Made by a program: the position numbers and the translations under genes. A stretch of 64,000 nucleotides of DNA from contig OW203743.1 of the NCBI GenBank assembly GCA_934045075.1, forward strand, positions 16,611,152-16,675,151, given 5' to 3'. Below the pieces are notes generated by a model. The model did no database searches, was not told where the DNA came from, and saw nothing but the letters and a program-made list of their open reading frames with translations. Origin of the DNA: Yponomeuta sedellus (taxonomy: Eukaryota; Arthropoda; Insecta; Lepidoptera; Yponomeutidae). Positions 51,150 to 62,900 of the stretch are shown here, piece after piece (the stretch's first letter is position 1; every line of letters starts with the position of its first letter).

Positions 51150-51310
51150 AAAAAGAAAATCGACATTTATTCTTTTCAATACACGTTTTAGTATAGTTTT
51201 TATTGTAAAGTTACCCATGTATATGTTGAACACTACACATAATCGTCATCTTTAATATTATTTTAACCACACATCTTTGTCTGGTTAAAATATAACACAC
51301 ATAATTGTTC
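51150..51310 (-). repeat. Dispersed repeat (paired with 37560-37760)
   Basis: CATTTATTCTTTTCAATACACG, ACATAATCGTCATCTTTAATATTATTTTAACCAC. Confidence 0.45.
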
Positions 51311-51939
51311 CCAACACAAACAATAGCACCTGCACAAGTCCAAAAACTCACGCCCTCTGCTGACGCCTCGACATCACGGTCACGCTGTCACGGTCGCCAT
51401 GAAGTATGCCCAGTGGTGGGGGGAGTTGTTGCAGGACGGCGGCGCAGCAGGGAATCAACAGGAACGGTTGATCACATTACATTTAATTAATACATCGTTA
51501 AGACTCCAGTCTCTTAACTCCTTCTTCTAGTTTTACACTAGCTTATATATACTAATCCTACGTGCCTTGGGAGCAGTGGTCTATATTTCAGATACGTGAA
51601 GGCATGTGGCGTGATGATGTTATTTGCCTATCACAATGTGTTGTCTTCATAATAACAACTTATATTAAAGTAGCTTTTTGCAGAGAATGTGCTAAGTTTA
51701 TTTGTTGTAAAACGCAACGGTGGTAGTAACTTGAATTTATCTTGATGAAGAATCTTGTTAAAATATAAAATATATTTAACTTCCGCAACTCTAAGTCGTT
51801 AAAATTACAATTTACGTTTATTCCTATTATTAACATTATCCAACCGATATTATGATTGCTACCAATATTTTATTTGAACGTCATAATATTTTCATAACGG
51901 AACACATTAATGTAACATGTGTGTGCCCAAGCGTAATGT
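51311..51939. other. Unassigned sequence
   Basis: A GC-rich patch (51350-51470) with a 61-codon frame of low-complexity Ser/Arg; no gene called. Confidence 0.35.
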
Positions 51940-52000
51940 GACCTGCGATGCAGGAAGAGACTAGTGACCCAGCAGTAGGGACATACAAGGGTTGATACCC
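51940..52000 (+). mobile_element. 5S-SINE 3' fragment
   Basis: CCTGCGATGCAGGAAGAGACTAG to GACATACAAGGGTTGATA. Confidence 0.7.
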
Positions 52001-52638
52001 TGCCCAAACGGAATGGAGTAAGTGACGTTTGCAGACATGCAAAACTGACAACCGGCTACGCTAGGTATGCTAATTTGCCTACCAATTTGTGGCGTCAGTT
52101 TGGAAGCTCATAACGCGATTCTACCTCATAATAACTCTATGGAGGCACGTATGAGTGCGGTGTCTGGAAATAAGGCAAAACTGTTTTAATTTTCCCGAGT
52201 TGAAAGTGAAAATCTCGCACGAAAATCTCTTTGGCGGGAAACTTTTAGTGTACGTGTTATTTTTTAGTTGACTTATTTCTCTGCTCATGTAAGGGTAGTC
52301 AGACTCGTGCACTGATTATTATAGTTTCGTACCACTGCATGAAAGTTATATTACATTACATAAAGTCACGTCTGTATACAAGAGCCTTTGCCAAATTTAT
52401 TAGCAACGGCGAAGGCACAGAGGAAAAAAGGAAGGGAGAGAAAAAGTATCTGAAACCGATGAACCCATGAAGAGAGCCCACTGTTTTTGTAAATAGATGG
52501 ATAGATATAGAACACTTTATCGGACATAAAAATGGAAGTTACACATATATTTTTTAACTTTTTCTTACAAGCCACCGCCTTACCTTGATTAAGCTGGCCT
52601 GAAACAAGGTTAAAAAAATGTGTTAAGTACACTTTGCG
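52001..52638. other. Unassigned sequence
   Basis: A LINE-tail-like GATGGATAGATATAGAACACTTTATCG near 52495-52525; no gene. Confidence 0.35.
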
Positions 52639-52674
52639 CCAAAAGGGCTACTATTGTGATAGTAGCCCTTTTGG
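52639..52674. repeat. Perfect 16-bp hairpin, 4-nt loop
   Basis: CCAAAAGGGCTACTAT (52639-52654), loop TGTG, ATAGTAGCCCTTTTGG (52659-52674). It lies just before the LINE-end repeat at 52690. Confidence 0.9.
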
Positions 52675-52689
52675 GCTACTCAAAGGATT

Positions 52690-52870
52690 ATTAGATGACA
52701 ATTATGTCTAGAATTAAAGCCAGTACAATGCAAGAGTTCTAAGTTTTAAAATAATTACGAAAACTTTGTTAATTAAGGACTTTGAAAGGCTATGTTTGTA
52801 GTTTTTTGTCTACTTTTTCTCCAAAATGATCTAGATTTATAAATGTACACCTTGTTTACTTTGTGACGTT
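52690..52870 (+). repeat. LINE 3'-end fragment, inverse of 53675-53885
   Basis: TCTAGAATTAAAGCCAGTAC, GTTAATTAAGGACTTTGAAAGG, CTTTTTCTCCAAAATGATCTAG. The same sequence in reverse occurs about 0.9 kb further on. Confidence 0.6.
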
Positions 52871-52935
52871 CAGTAAATCACTGTTTCTGTGCAATTTTGA
52901 ACGAAATTGTTTGTTTTGTTATCGCTAAAAGTGAT

Positions 52936-53138
52936 CTGCACCTGCAACACAGGAAAGTTAGGCCATACTCTACCACGGGGGCAACAACTCCCGGTTGTTG
53001 GAGGATAGTAAGGCAGTGGCGGGTCCTACTGTCAGAAGTTATCGAGCCACCCAAAAGGTCTCTGACATGCCTTAACGACTGCCATTACATGACAGCCGGC
53101 ACCAACGGCTTAACGTGCCTTACGAAGCACGGAAGCGG
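52936..53138 (-). mobile_element. 5S-SINE, internal fragment
   Basis: CACCTGCAACACAGGAAAGTTAGGCC to CTTACGAAGCACGGAAGCG. Confidence 0.75.
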
Positions 53139-53189
53139 GCAAGCGTTGCTAAACTTACGTAGAAGTACATAAACTAAAGCCTTAGGTTT

Positions 53190-53324
53190 TTTTGACTGCA
53201 TCATTGGTCTAGCCGTTAAGGAGCTTAGTTACCAACACATAGGTCGTGGGTTCGATTCTCACGGGGGGGCGTCGTACATTTGTACAAGTGGCCTCAGTCT
53301 GGGTGTCTTTTCATGTTTGTTACG
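53190..53324 (+). mobile_element. tRNA-headed SINE, family T5
   Basis: A-box-like TGGTCTAGCCGTTAAGG, B-box GGGTTCGATTCTC, body TACATTTGTACAAGTGGCC, CAGTCTGGGTGTC. Related to 58150-58300. Confidence 0.6.
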
Positions 53325-53362
53325 TCCTTCCCAGCAGTGGGGACATACAAGGGTTGATATCG
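53325..53362 (+). mobile_element. 5S-SINE terminal fragment
   Basis: CCCAGCAGTGGGGACATAC AAGGGTTGATATCGG directly follows the T5 SINE. Confidence 0.55.
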
Positions 53363-53674
53363 GGCAGCTTCGTATATCTACGTCGGGCGAAGTGGGCTCG
53401 TTATCGGTTGGCGCGAGGCCTAATGACTTGCTTGAAAAAAAAACACCCGTTCTGACATTTCTACCGACCCTATAGCGGTATGGAGTGACACGAAAGGCTG
53501 GGTTAAACTGAACGTTTTAAGTCGTAATGTTTGCGTTATTTATTTTATACTTTATGACACACGAAACATTAAAAAGGACATTACATAAGAAATAACATGT
53601 ACAAAGGCGAGCTTATCTCTGTAAGAGATTTCTTCCAGCAAACCTTGGAGAGTACTCTTAAACCGTTATTATGA
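53363..53674. other. Unassigned sequence
   Basis: AT-rich. A possible LINE 3'-UTR motif CTTCCAGCAAACCTTGG near 53631. No gene. Confidence 0.35.
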
Positions 53675-53885
53675 AATGAAATTATTTTATTCAAAGTAGC
53701 GCTAAAAATTGCGGCTTAATGAACGTTACAGTTCGAACTAGGTCACCATTTCAAAATCTAGATCATTTGAAGAAAAAATGGACAAATAAACTCCAAACTT
53801 AGTCTTTTCAAAGTCCTTAATTAACAGAATTTACATAATTATTATAAAACATAGAACTCATACATTATACTGGCTTTAATTCCAG
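53675..53885 (-). repeat. LINE 3' end, inverse of 52690-52870 and like 7628-7765
   Basis: GAAATGAAATTATTTTATTC, GCGGCTTAATGAACGTTAC, TCAAAGTCCTTAATTAAC, CTGGCTTTAATTCC. Confidence 0.6.
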
Positions 53886-53975
53886 ACCCCGGTGGTGGAG
53901 TATGGCCTAACCTTCTTGCGATGCAGGAAGAGACCCGTGCCCTAGCAGTGCGGACATACAAGGTCTGATATCGAT
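53886..53975 (+). mobile_element. 5S-SINE 3' fragment
   Basis: CCGGTGGTGGAGTATGGCCTAACC to GGACATACAAGGTCTGATATCG. Confidence 0.75.
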
Positions 53976-54019
53976 TACAGAAAAGTTAAACAAGTTACTT
54001 TTTCTATAGTTAAGAAAAG

Positions 54020-54110
54020 GTTTTTTTTTTAATTCCAGTGGGAATCCAACCCACGATCTCTTTTTAGTAGGTTACCGCCATGTTACCGCTTAGCCAATGA
54101 TTTAGTAATG
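54020..54110 (-). mobile_element. tRNA-like SINE head, family T5
   Basis: Reverse B-box GGGAATCCAACCC and A-box region (CGCTTAGCCAATGA) after a T-run. Confidence 0.5.
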
Positions 54111-54374
54111 TTGTTGCTTCATTTCCTACGACTTTCTGTTTCATCCAGTTTCTGTAGCTATCTGAAGGGCTGTAGCATGACTGAATATTCATGAAGGTTG
54201 TCGTCGTTGTCATTCTATAAAGGTGCGTCCTTTGGCGAGGCATGGACAAGACTGCATTGAACTCTATAGGTTCCCAAAATAGTGTAATGTATAACCTATA
54301 CTTTCTTACATCATCTTTCGTTAGTTCTTTTTCATTCAGGGTTCCCGTTATGTAAAGTACCCACCGAGTTACGT

Positions 54375-54712
54375 TATCAACCCTTTTATGTCCCCACTGC
54401 TGGGGCACGGGTCTCTTCCTGCATCGCAGGAAGGTTAGGCCATACTCCACCACGGGGGCCAAGTCCGGGTTGGTGGAGGGTTGTAAGACAGTGGCGGGCC
54501 TTACTGTCAGAAGTTATCAAGCCGCCCATAAGGCCTCTGACAGGGCTTAACGACTGCCATTATATGTGCCTTGCGAAGAACGGAAGCGCTCGGAAAAATG
54601 CCACTAGCGGTAGTCACGGGACGCTCACCCATCCCGTACCTGACCGCGCCTGTTTTTGCTTAACCAAGTGATTGATTCCAATCACTCGGTTCGCCTAGGC
54701 CACGAGCGCTCC
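54375..54712 (-). mobile_element. 5S-SINE, near full length
   Basis: ATCAACCCTTTTATGTCCCC to CCTAGGCCACGAGCGCTCC, with the 5S-like region (CGCTCACCCATCCCGTACC) intact. A ~30-bp deletion removes GACAGCCGGCACCAACGG. Confidence 0.85.
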
Positions 54713-54820
54713 GAGTTGAGTGACGTTAATTTTTACTTTTTTCAAGCTACTCCAGCCGTCAAATGCATACATATTTTGATACGTTGGAGTCGTCTAAATG
54801 CTTAACTCGATGGAGTGGAA

Positions 54821-55000
54821 TGTTGGTGCCGACTGTCATGTAATGTCCTTAGGTCATTTCAGAGGCCTTATGGGCGGCTTGATAACTTCTGAATCTTCCA
54901 CCAACCTGGACTTGTCCCCCGTGGTGGAGTATGGCCTAACCTTCCTGCGATGCAGGAAGAGACCCGTGCCCCAGCAGTGGGGACATACAAGGGTTGATAA
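54821..55000 (+). mobile_element. 5S-SINE, 5'-truncated
   Basis: GTTGGTGCCGACTGTCATG to GGGACATACAAGGGTTGATAA. Its tail runs straight into the microsatellite. Confidence 0.8.
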
Positions 55001-55012
55001 TTTAGATAGATA

Positions 55013-55402
<390 letters not shown>

Positions 55403-56260
55403 TAGGTAGATAGAGAACACTTTATTGCACAACCAGAAAAATATTACAACCATGATTCTTAAATCTAAGTAATGTTATACAATTGGCGGTCTTATCGCTA
55501 AGAGCGATATCTTCAAGATAAACTTTGCATGGAGTGGATTGCAAGAAGAATATAGTTGGTACGTGGTGCATGTACATAAATAATTAAATGGAAAATATAT
55601 TGATAACAAACAGCAAAAGAGTGCGAGAATATAATTACTTATAATTACCTATGAAATAATGTACATATATTTAAATAATAATATACATAGATACCTAAAA
55701 AATAAATACATATACAATTAAATACATATAGGTAAGCAACATATACTTAAATAATAATATACATAAATATAGTGGGATTTCACAAATGCCTTAAAACAAG
55801 CCAAGAACTTTGCTTTTCTCACTTCCACGGGCAGATCATTCCATAAATGGACTGCCTGAACCGTGCAAGAGGAGCCATAAAATTTTGTACTGTGGAGAGG
55901 AGATTTGAGGAGAAGGTTTTGGATGAGCAAAGAGTCAGGCTATGGGAAGAATGGAGAAACGCGAAACGCTATTTGAGGTACGATGGGATAGCTGGATTGA
56001 ACAGAATGCAATAGGGCAAATCCGGCGGAAACGAATGGGGAGCCACTTGAGCTTAGTTCGATATTCAGAAATATGGTCATATTTGCGTAAACCAAATATG
56101 AACCGGATACAAAAGTTTTGGAGACGCTCAAGCTTATTGAGCCGCTCCTCTGTGAGGTCTAGATAGTAGAATTTAATTTTTAAATAGAAGAAAAAACTTA
56201 TAAATATCTTACCATCTTTTAACGATGTACCACTTTTCATGCAAATGACCAATTTCATTC
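55403..56260 (-). pseudogene. 5'-truncated CR1-group LINE with frameshifts
   Basis: In reverse, 56258-55935 encodes ERLNKLERLQNFCIRFIFG and KYDHISEYRTKLKWLPIRF-RR. 55930-55718 encodes VQAVHLWNDLPVEVRKAKF and ACFKAFV. LQNxxxRFIF...KYDHxS...LxWLPIRxRR and LWNxLPxxVR...FK are the C-terminal motifs of CR1-like LINEs. The pieces are in different frames. The 3'-UTR ends ATTGTGCAATAAAGTGTTCTC plus (TATC)n/(CCTG)n at 55403. Same 3' end as 35521-35710. Confidence 0.75.
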
Positions 56261-56944
56261 ATTAATTTCAATTTCATTTCATTCATTATACTTTTATTGT
56301 AATACACTTTTTTTACTTTTTACTTAACTTTTTTCCTTGAAATTATCATGTGACATCCCTTTGACAACGACTGTTAACGAAAAGTCGAGGTTTAGATTAA
56401 CGACCCCCTCTGACCTCAAGAACCTCAACCGTCCGGTCAACGGTCAAATGTTAAGCTCCAGATTAAAATCTCCATCGGATAGCACCAGCCCTATTATAAA
56501 TTAAAGAGATTTATTTCGGTCCCAATTTTTTTCACGCCAGACCGGGTAGGTTGAAAAGGGATGATTTTCAGCTCGAATGCACTGTTTGAAATCATCATGT
56601 CGGCACGATGGAGGGGCGAGATTGGAGAAAGCCTGTGAGATCATGTAGGATCGTGAACGATTAGTGTGGGTCGGTAGACCAGGGTTTCTCAAAGTTATAG
56701 CTAAACGTACCCTTAAAACTTTATTCATTAATTAATAAGAGGCATTACACAGTCTGAAAATTCGCACAAAGCTTCGTCATAAAAACTAGCACAATAAACA
56801 ATTGTAGACTTTTAGTCCGGATTTACTTACGGGTGTTGTTATATCGGAAAAGTCCGACCAGGTTTCGCTCCGATTCGCAGAGCTTAATCATGGTGAGTTA
56901 TAATATAGTTCACAATAAACAATAAAATAAAAAAAAATATTGAA
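56261..56944. other. Unassigned sequence
   Basis: A 75-codon reverse frame (56501-56728) has no recognised domain. A LINE-end-like AATAAACAATAAAATAAAAA lies at 56916-56935. Confidence 0.35.
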
Positions 56945-57095
56945 GAATATTGCAAAGAGGTTCAAAATTTCGCTGATGCCGGTGAGTCGCCTATTAGCTC
57001 AGTTGGAAAGAGCGCTGGCACGGATAGCCAGAGGTCGCGGGTTCGAATTTAGGCATGGATAGAATTTTTAACTTCTAAGTAGGTTTTTAAATCAT
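56945..57095 (+). mobile_element. Family T1, 5'-truncated
   Basis: CAAAGAGGTTCAAAATTTCGC, tRNA-like part 56988-57055 (B-box decayed to GGTTCGAATTT), body to GTAGGTTTTTAAATC; the A-rich tail is lost. Confidence 0.7.
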
Positions 57096-57362
57096 TTAAT
57101 ATGTCAATGAACGATACACTTTTTCCTGTATAAAGGAATCCATTAATAAATTTAAATTAAAAAAGCACGTAAAATACCAAAAAAAAAATACTAATATGTT
57201 AACTACATTATGATAATTTTGTTATGTAAATCCAAATGTTCTTCTGATTGTCAGTGAAAACCTGTTATTGGCTTTAAATCTAATTCATCTTGTTCTTTGT
57301 AAAAATGCCTCGTGTATAAACTGTTGGTTTTCCAATAAACAATAAAATAAAACTTTTTTTTT
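57096..57362 (+). repeat. LINE 3' end
   Basis: The last coding residues may be KFKLKKHVKYQ. AT-rich 3'-UTR follows, ending TTTTCCAATAAACAATAAAATAAA. The match to 56916-56935 suggests the T1 element landed near a tandem or duplicated LINE end. Confidence 0.4.
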
Positions 57363-57404
57363 GCGGTCATCGCTATCGATTCCGGTCATCGATACCGATT
57401 TTCA

Positions 57405-57465
57405 TTGGACATATGACCTAACCCTCCTGCAATGCATGAAGAGACCCGTGCCCCCGCAGTGAGTT
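57405..57465 (+). mobile_element. 5S-SINE 3' fragment, diverged
   Basis: ATATGACCTAACCCTCCTGC, GAAGAGACCCGTGCCCCCGCAGTG. Confidence 0.6.
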
Positions 57466-58149
57466 ATTATTATTATTAAAGAAAACCTAAATATTTGTAA
57501 AACAAATCTTTTGTGAAGTAACATTGAAAATAGTTCTCTTGTTTTCACGACGCTAAAATAGCACTGAGAGTCATCTGGAACTCTTGAAACTGAAGAGAAC
57601 TTTAACTAAAATTTAATTTATTATTTTTTATTCTAATCAAACAACATGTGTACAGATTTGAATAATCTCAATATCAAATCAGGCGAACGAATATTTTATT
57701 AAAACCCGTTATTCATTCGCAATGTCACGATCAACGGTTTCAAGAATACTTCCTTTGAGATAAAGAAATAATTTTCAAGTTAAAAATATTATGTCAAACA
57801 GCTCGACATAATAGTTTTTAGCCCGATTTTTTTTCCTTTTTTACATAAAAAAACTTGTAAATAATTAAATGCCAGCCGCCATAGAGTAAATGTTATACAG
57901 AATCCCCCACAAAATCATGAACTGATTGAACTGACTGACGAACGAGACATTGGGCTTGCGTACCCCAATTTGAGAATCCCAGGTTAGGCGACCGCTTGCC
58001 TCGCGGTCTCGTTCACGTCATTTCATTTGTGATTCGTGATTACTAAGAACACCTCCCATTAATATTTAATTGTCTCTAGCGACGTTGAAACGGGTGTGGC
58101 CCAGAATCGCAAGAGCTGCCGAGGCCTACGAGAGACAGGGGCAAATGTA
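57466..58149. other. Unassigned, AT-rich
   Basis: No gene recognised. Confidence 0.35.
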
Positions 58150-58300
58150 AAGAGCTGACTGCCAACCAGACAGAGGTCGTGGGTTCTATTCCCACTGGGG
58201 GCTGCTGTACATTTGTCTAAGTGGCCTCAGTCTGAGTGTATGTTGTAGCCTCTACTATTTCTAGGTATCGCTAAAAGAAATAAAACTATACAAGTGTTAT
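58150..58300 (+). mobile_element. tRNA-headed SINE, family T5, head truncated
   Basis: B-box-like GGGTTCTATTCCC, TACATTTGTCTAAGTGGCC, CAGTCTGAGTGTATG, then AAAAGAAATAAAACTAT. Confidence 0.55.
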
Positions 58301-58620
58301 ACCATTCACTTATTTATTCAATATACTACGGGTCGTGGATTATAGTAGCCCTACACACTGGTCAGTCACTTTCACCTCGGATTCGATGGATAGGCACTCC
58401 CCTGAGTCGATTTGGCCGGCGCGACTACCCGACGATAGTGAGACTAGCGTAGCGGTCCAAAGGCCACACTCAGGAACATCCGAGGAATATTGTAGGCAGA
58501 AGGGCCTTGATGTCCACCACAACACGGAGGCAGAGGATTGTGGTCAGCGGGATCTTGACCCGGAAGGTGGAGCCTGGGAATAAATCCTACGCCTTAGTAC
58601 ACAGCTATCGACATGGGTTC
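58301..58620 (+). other. GC-richer stretch with an 82-codon frame, unrecognised
   Basis: The frame 58335-58583 lacks a known domain and has an equally open partner on the other strand. Base composition differs from the AT-rich flanks, so it may be an old element's coding remnant. Not called as a gene. Confidence 0.3.
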
Positions 58621-59194
58621 CGCGTACCGACACCAACTGCTAGAAGAAGAACCTAACCCAGTTTGATTGTGGCGGTAGCGGAAGCCAGGAACGGATTAGC
58701 ACAAATGGATGGAAATGAACCTACATGAGCTAATAAAGGTTTTAGAAAATATCCGAAAGGGTTACAGCTAGCAGTATGATTTTAAAGATGATACAATGAT
58801 AGATGATTTGAAGCAAGCTAGCTTAAGCTGTTAATTTTGAAGAAAGCTGATGGAAGAAAAATAAAAAGGGTGATGCAATCATGATCATGCAACTTTTGAC
58901 AGCCGCCATTTTGGCATGACAACGGCAGCCGTTAGGTAAGCCAAGTGGAGTACGGCATTATGTGCACCTTTTAATATTAGCTAAGCGCGGCGAAAGATGC
59001 GAGCTAAGATTTAATAAATTAACAAACACACTTAATACTAAATAACTACTAATGAGCACCTAAAATAATATAGCAATTCTGTTCACACTTACCCAATATC
59101 GGGGAAGGAAAGATTCACTATTTTAGACTTCGCAGTTTTAATAAAATATAATAAAATATTAATTGAGGAGCGCGTCGACTGCGCGCGCGGAGCT
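58621..59194. other. Unassigned flank of the Gypsy element
   Basis: No gene seen. If the LTR is longer than proposed, part of it lies here. Confidence 0.35.
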
Positions 59195-59645
59195 TGTAGT
59201 GAGCCCGTCCAAATTGGCGTGCGTCTTGCGCAAATAGAGGTCCGTGGCCGAGTGAGTGCGTTGGCAGGTTCGCAATCGACGGCAGCGGGGCCTTACCAGT
59301 TTTTTCGAGAACAAAGGAGCCTCGGCGCCGTAAGGATGTAACGTAGTCGATATGGAAGCGTTGTCGATCTATTAATAGATTTCTTTTATCGATAGGAAAC
59401 AAGACTATCGACGAGAATAACTTATCGGTAGTTATCAATGTAACCAGACACCACTTATCGAAATAGTGGATAATATGATGTTTTAAAATAGTTTAAGGTT
59501 TGTATATTTGTAAATAAAATCCAAAAGTTTAATTTTATTTTTATTTGTTTATTCTGTTTTAAATTATTGATAAGTTTTTATTTAAGTGACGATTTATTTA
59601 ATAAAATTACTTAAATATTTCGGAGCCGTCCGAAATAACGCTACA
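59195..59645 (-). mobile_element. Probable 3' LTR of the Gypsy-type element
   Basis: Reading with the element (minus strand), it begins TGTAGCG at 59645 and ends CACTACA at 59195, so the ends form a 5-bp TGTAG/CTACA inverted repeat. It follows the pol stop by ~300 bp and a purine-rich GCAGCGAGCGGGG. It contains TATTTAAG, several AATAAA motifs and a cluster of TATCGAT-like words. The other LTR is outside the window, so the boundaries are provisional. Confidence 0.45.
59340..59465. promoter_or_regulatory. Cluster of TATCGATA-like (DRE-type) words
   Basis: A perfect TATCGATA lies at 59387-59394, with GTCGATA, ACTATCGAC, CTTATCGG and CTTATCGAA nearby, inside the presumed LTR. TATCGATA is the binding site of the insect factor DREF; a promoter role is inferred. 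Confidence 0.3.
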
Positions 59646-59950
59646 GTTACCCCGCTCGCTGCCCAAGGATTTTGAGCCGCTAAAGGGCAAAATCCGCAGC
59701 TAAACTTTAAGTCTCAGACACTACTTCTCCATTCATACTTCTCATACAAAAACTTACATTCTTCATCTTTCTAACTAACCTTATGGAACATACTGGAACT
59801 ATAAGGCGTCCTAACATAAGAAAAAGTCAACAAATATCAAAATTTGCAGACTTAGGCAGATGTCGTATAATTGATGTTGTATTACTATTATTTTTTAATA
59901 GGGTAACAGTTTTTTTTTTACGCATTTATAGATATATTGACATTTATGAC
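59646..59950. other. Gypsy element 3' untranslated region
   Basis: Between the pol stop and the presumed LTR there is no envelope-like frame, so this element appears to carry gag and pol only. Confidence 0.5.
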
Positions 59951-62900
59951 TCATGTAAATTTGACCAATTTTAGATCCTTTATGTGCCAAGTACCTAAGT
60001 CTTTGCCATTCATGTCCTGTAGTTTATACACTAAGGGAGATTTCTTGGCAGAAACACGGCATTTTAAGAATTTTGGGGCCAATTTCTTGCTAAAATACTG
60101 GTCCTTGTCACTTTGGTAGTATGTTTTTCTATAAACTATATCATTTACTTGGAACTCAGCAAACTTGCGCCTAATATTGTAACGAGAGGTATTTTTCTCG
60201 TGTGCTTGCCAAAGAGATAATTGGACTTTATTAAAAATATAAGCAAGGTGACCAATATTTTCGGCATACATATCACGTGGTAAAAACAGTACCTCATCTC
60301 CTAAGTCAGAATCCAGGTAGTGGGATCCGCAGGTAACAAGCTCTCTACCGTGAACTAAAAATGAGGGGGTGTATCCTGTTGCCTCACTTACTGAATTATT
60401 CATGGCAAATTGAATTTTGGGCAAATTGACGTCCCATGATCTGTGATCACTCTCAATAAAGGTCGAAACACAGGTCATTATGGTTTTGTTATACCTTTCG
60501 ACTGTATTCACTTGTGGTGTATATTTAGGAGTAAAAAAAATATTTGGGATTTTGTACTTTACGAAGAAATTTTCTAAATTTTTACTTATAAATTGGCTAC
60601 CATTATCCAAAAATACTGTCTGAGGGACACCGTGAATGAGAAAAACTGAGTCCTCGAGATGCTTAATGACTCCCTCAGCAGTTGCCCTTCGCATTGGAAA
60701 TGCTAGTACGTACTTTGAAAAACAGCACACTACAACCAGCAGGTACGTATTTTGCTTTCGGCTTGATGGAAGGGGACCTACGAAGTCTATGGAGATCATC
60801 TGGAATGGTCGCGAGCAATGCTTCGGTCTTCCCATTTCACCAAGAGTTGTGTGATTTGGCTGTTTGTGTGTCAAGCAGATGTGACAGGTAGAAACAAACT
60901 GCACAACATCATTGTGCATACCTGGCCAAAAGTAGTGTAGGGCCAAACGGCGGTAGGTTTTGTGTATCCCCAAATGACCAGCTGTGGGTTCAGAATGGTT
61001 TTCGGAAATTACTTGTTCACGCAATTCGTTTGGTACTACCTCTTTCCAGGCAAACTCAGAAGTGAGAGTGCATTTATTCCGGGAAAGCCGAAAAAGACAG
61101 CTGTTTTTAATTTGGAAATTTTGGAAACCAGAAGGGTTATTTAAACATTGGTTATTAATAGTTTTATACCAAGTATCAGTAGTGGTAGCAATTGAACCAG
61201 ATGTTGAAATGGCTGAAACAGGCACAGCGCGTGAAAGAGCGTCTGGGATGACGTTGTCCACTCCTCTACGATGTTTAAGGTTAAAGTCAAACATCGAGAG
61301 TCTGACACCCCAACGAGCTAATCTACCTGTAGGATTACTCAAGGACAGAAACCATTTTAATGCCGAATGATCCGTATATACGGTGAAAGTTCTCCCATTC
61401 TCCAGATAGCAGCGCCAATGCTCTAGGGCTACAAGGACAGCAAGCGTCTCCCTCTCCGTTATGCTATAGTTTTTCTCTGCCCCAGACAACGATTTGCTCA
61501 TGTAAGCTATAGGACGTTCAACACCATCCACGGTTTGGGTAAGCATAGCGCCCACTCCGTAATTACTGGCATCGGTGTGAACTTCAAATGGCAATTCGTA
61601 GTTGGGACAGGAAAGAACGGGTGCAGAGATCAGACACTCCTTGAGTTTGTTAAAAGCCGCGTCTGCTTCAGCAGACCAGGAAAAGGGTGGAGCTTTCTTT
61701 TTATTTGAAGTCATCTTGTTTAGGGGACCGGCTATAGTGCTAAAATTGGGCACAAAGCGGCGGTACCACGTAGCAGTCCCGAGGAAGCGTTTGAGGTCTT
61801 TCCTACAAGTAGGGGTAGGATAATTTAGAATGGCCTCAACCTTCTCGGGATCTGTCCGTAAACCTTGCGCGTCCACTACATAGCCCAGGTACTTCAAGTG
61901 GCTTCTGAAAAATTGGCATTTCTCGATGTTGATTGTAAGGTTAGCCTTCTTCAACTTCTGAAGAACATTCAGTAGCAAAGAAACATGTTCTTCAAAGGAG
62001 CTACTCACAGTCACTATGTCATCGAGATAACAAAAGGCTTTAAGGTCGAAATCGGGTCCGAATAATTTGTCCACAAGGCGTTGCTGGGTTGCAGGAGCGT
62101 TAGTCAACCCGAACGCGGTAGTTTTAAATCGAAGGGAACCGCGCCCTGGGACATAAAAGGCAGTTTTATCCCGGTCTTGTTCTGCGATGGGAATTTGCCA
62201 GAAGGCCTTGGACAAATCAATGGAGGACATATATTTGGCATCTCTGAGATTGTCAAGGATCTCTGAAATGTACGGAAGACTGTATGCGTCCTTTTTGGTC
62301 ACGGAGTTGAGTTTCCTGCTGTCGAGACAAAATCTAGGTTCGCCGTTTTTTTTATATACTATAAGAACTGGTGACGACCACTCGCTTTCGCAGGGCTCAA
62401 CCACATCCAACTTAAGCATCTTGTCAACCTCTTGCGTCAAAATACGCTGCTTTTCAGGCGACATGCGGTAGTAGCGTTGGCGTATGGGAGGGGAATTACC
62501 AGTGTCGATATGGTGGGTGATTAAAAGTGTCCTACCAAGACCTTTTTGCTCCAAAGAAATCTCTTTATACTGTGAGACAAGATTGTCAGCAATGACGCGC
62601 TGCTTGTCGTCGAGGTGATCATAAGGGGTCACATGAGTTGTGGTTGACAAGGCTGCAACTGGGACTGTATTTGGCTTGGTTATGTTTAAAGAGCCCATGT
62701 ATTTGGGACACAACTCAAAAATACGCCAAAAGTCAATGCCTAAGATGAGTGCAGTATCAATTTCGGGGACAACATACGCCCTGATTATGTGGAAATTACC
62801 CTCGAACGTGACTGGTAAATTGATGTAGCCTACACTCTTAATAGTTTGGCCACCGGCAGCGATTATGGAGATACAGTCATCCTTTTGAATTGGGTAATCT

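Noticed and set aside
54064..54462. 132-codon reverse frame
   Set aside because: Begins in 5S-SINE sequence and shows no domain.
59118..59950. Envelope gene of the Gypsy element
   Set aside because: Only ~300 bp separate pol from the presumed LTR and no glycoprotein-like frame is present.
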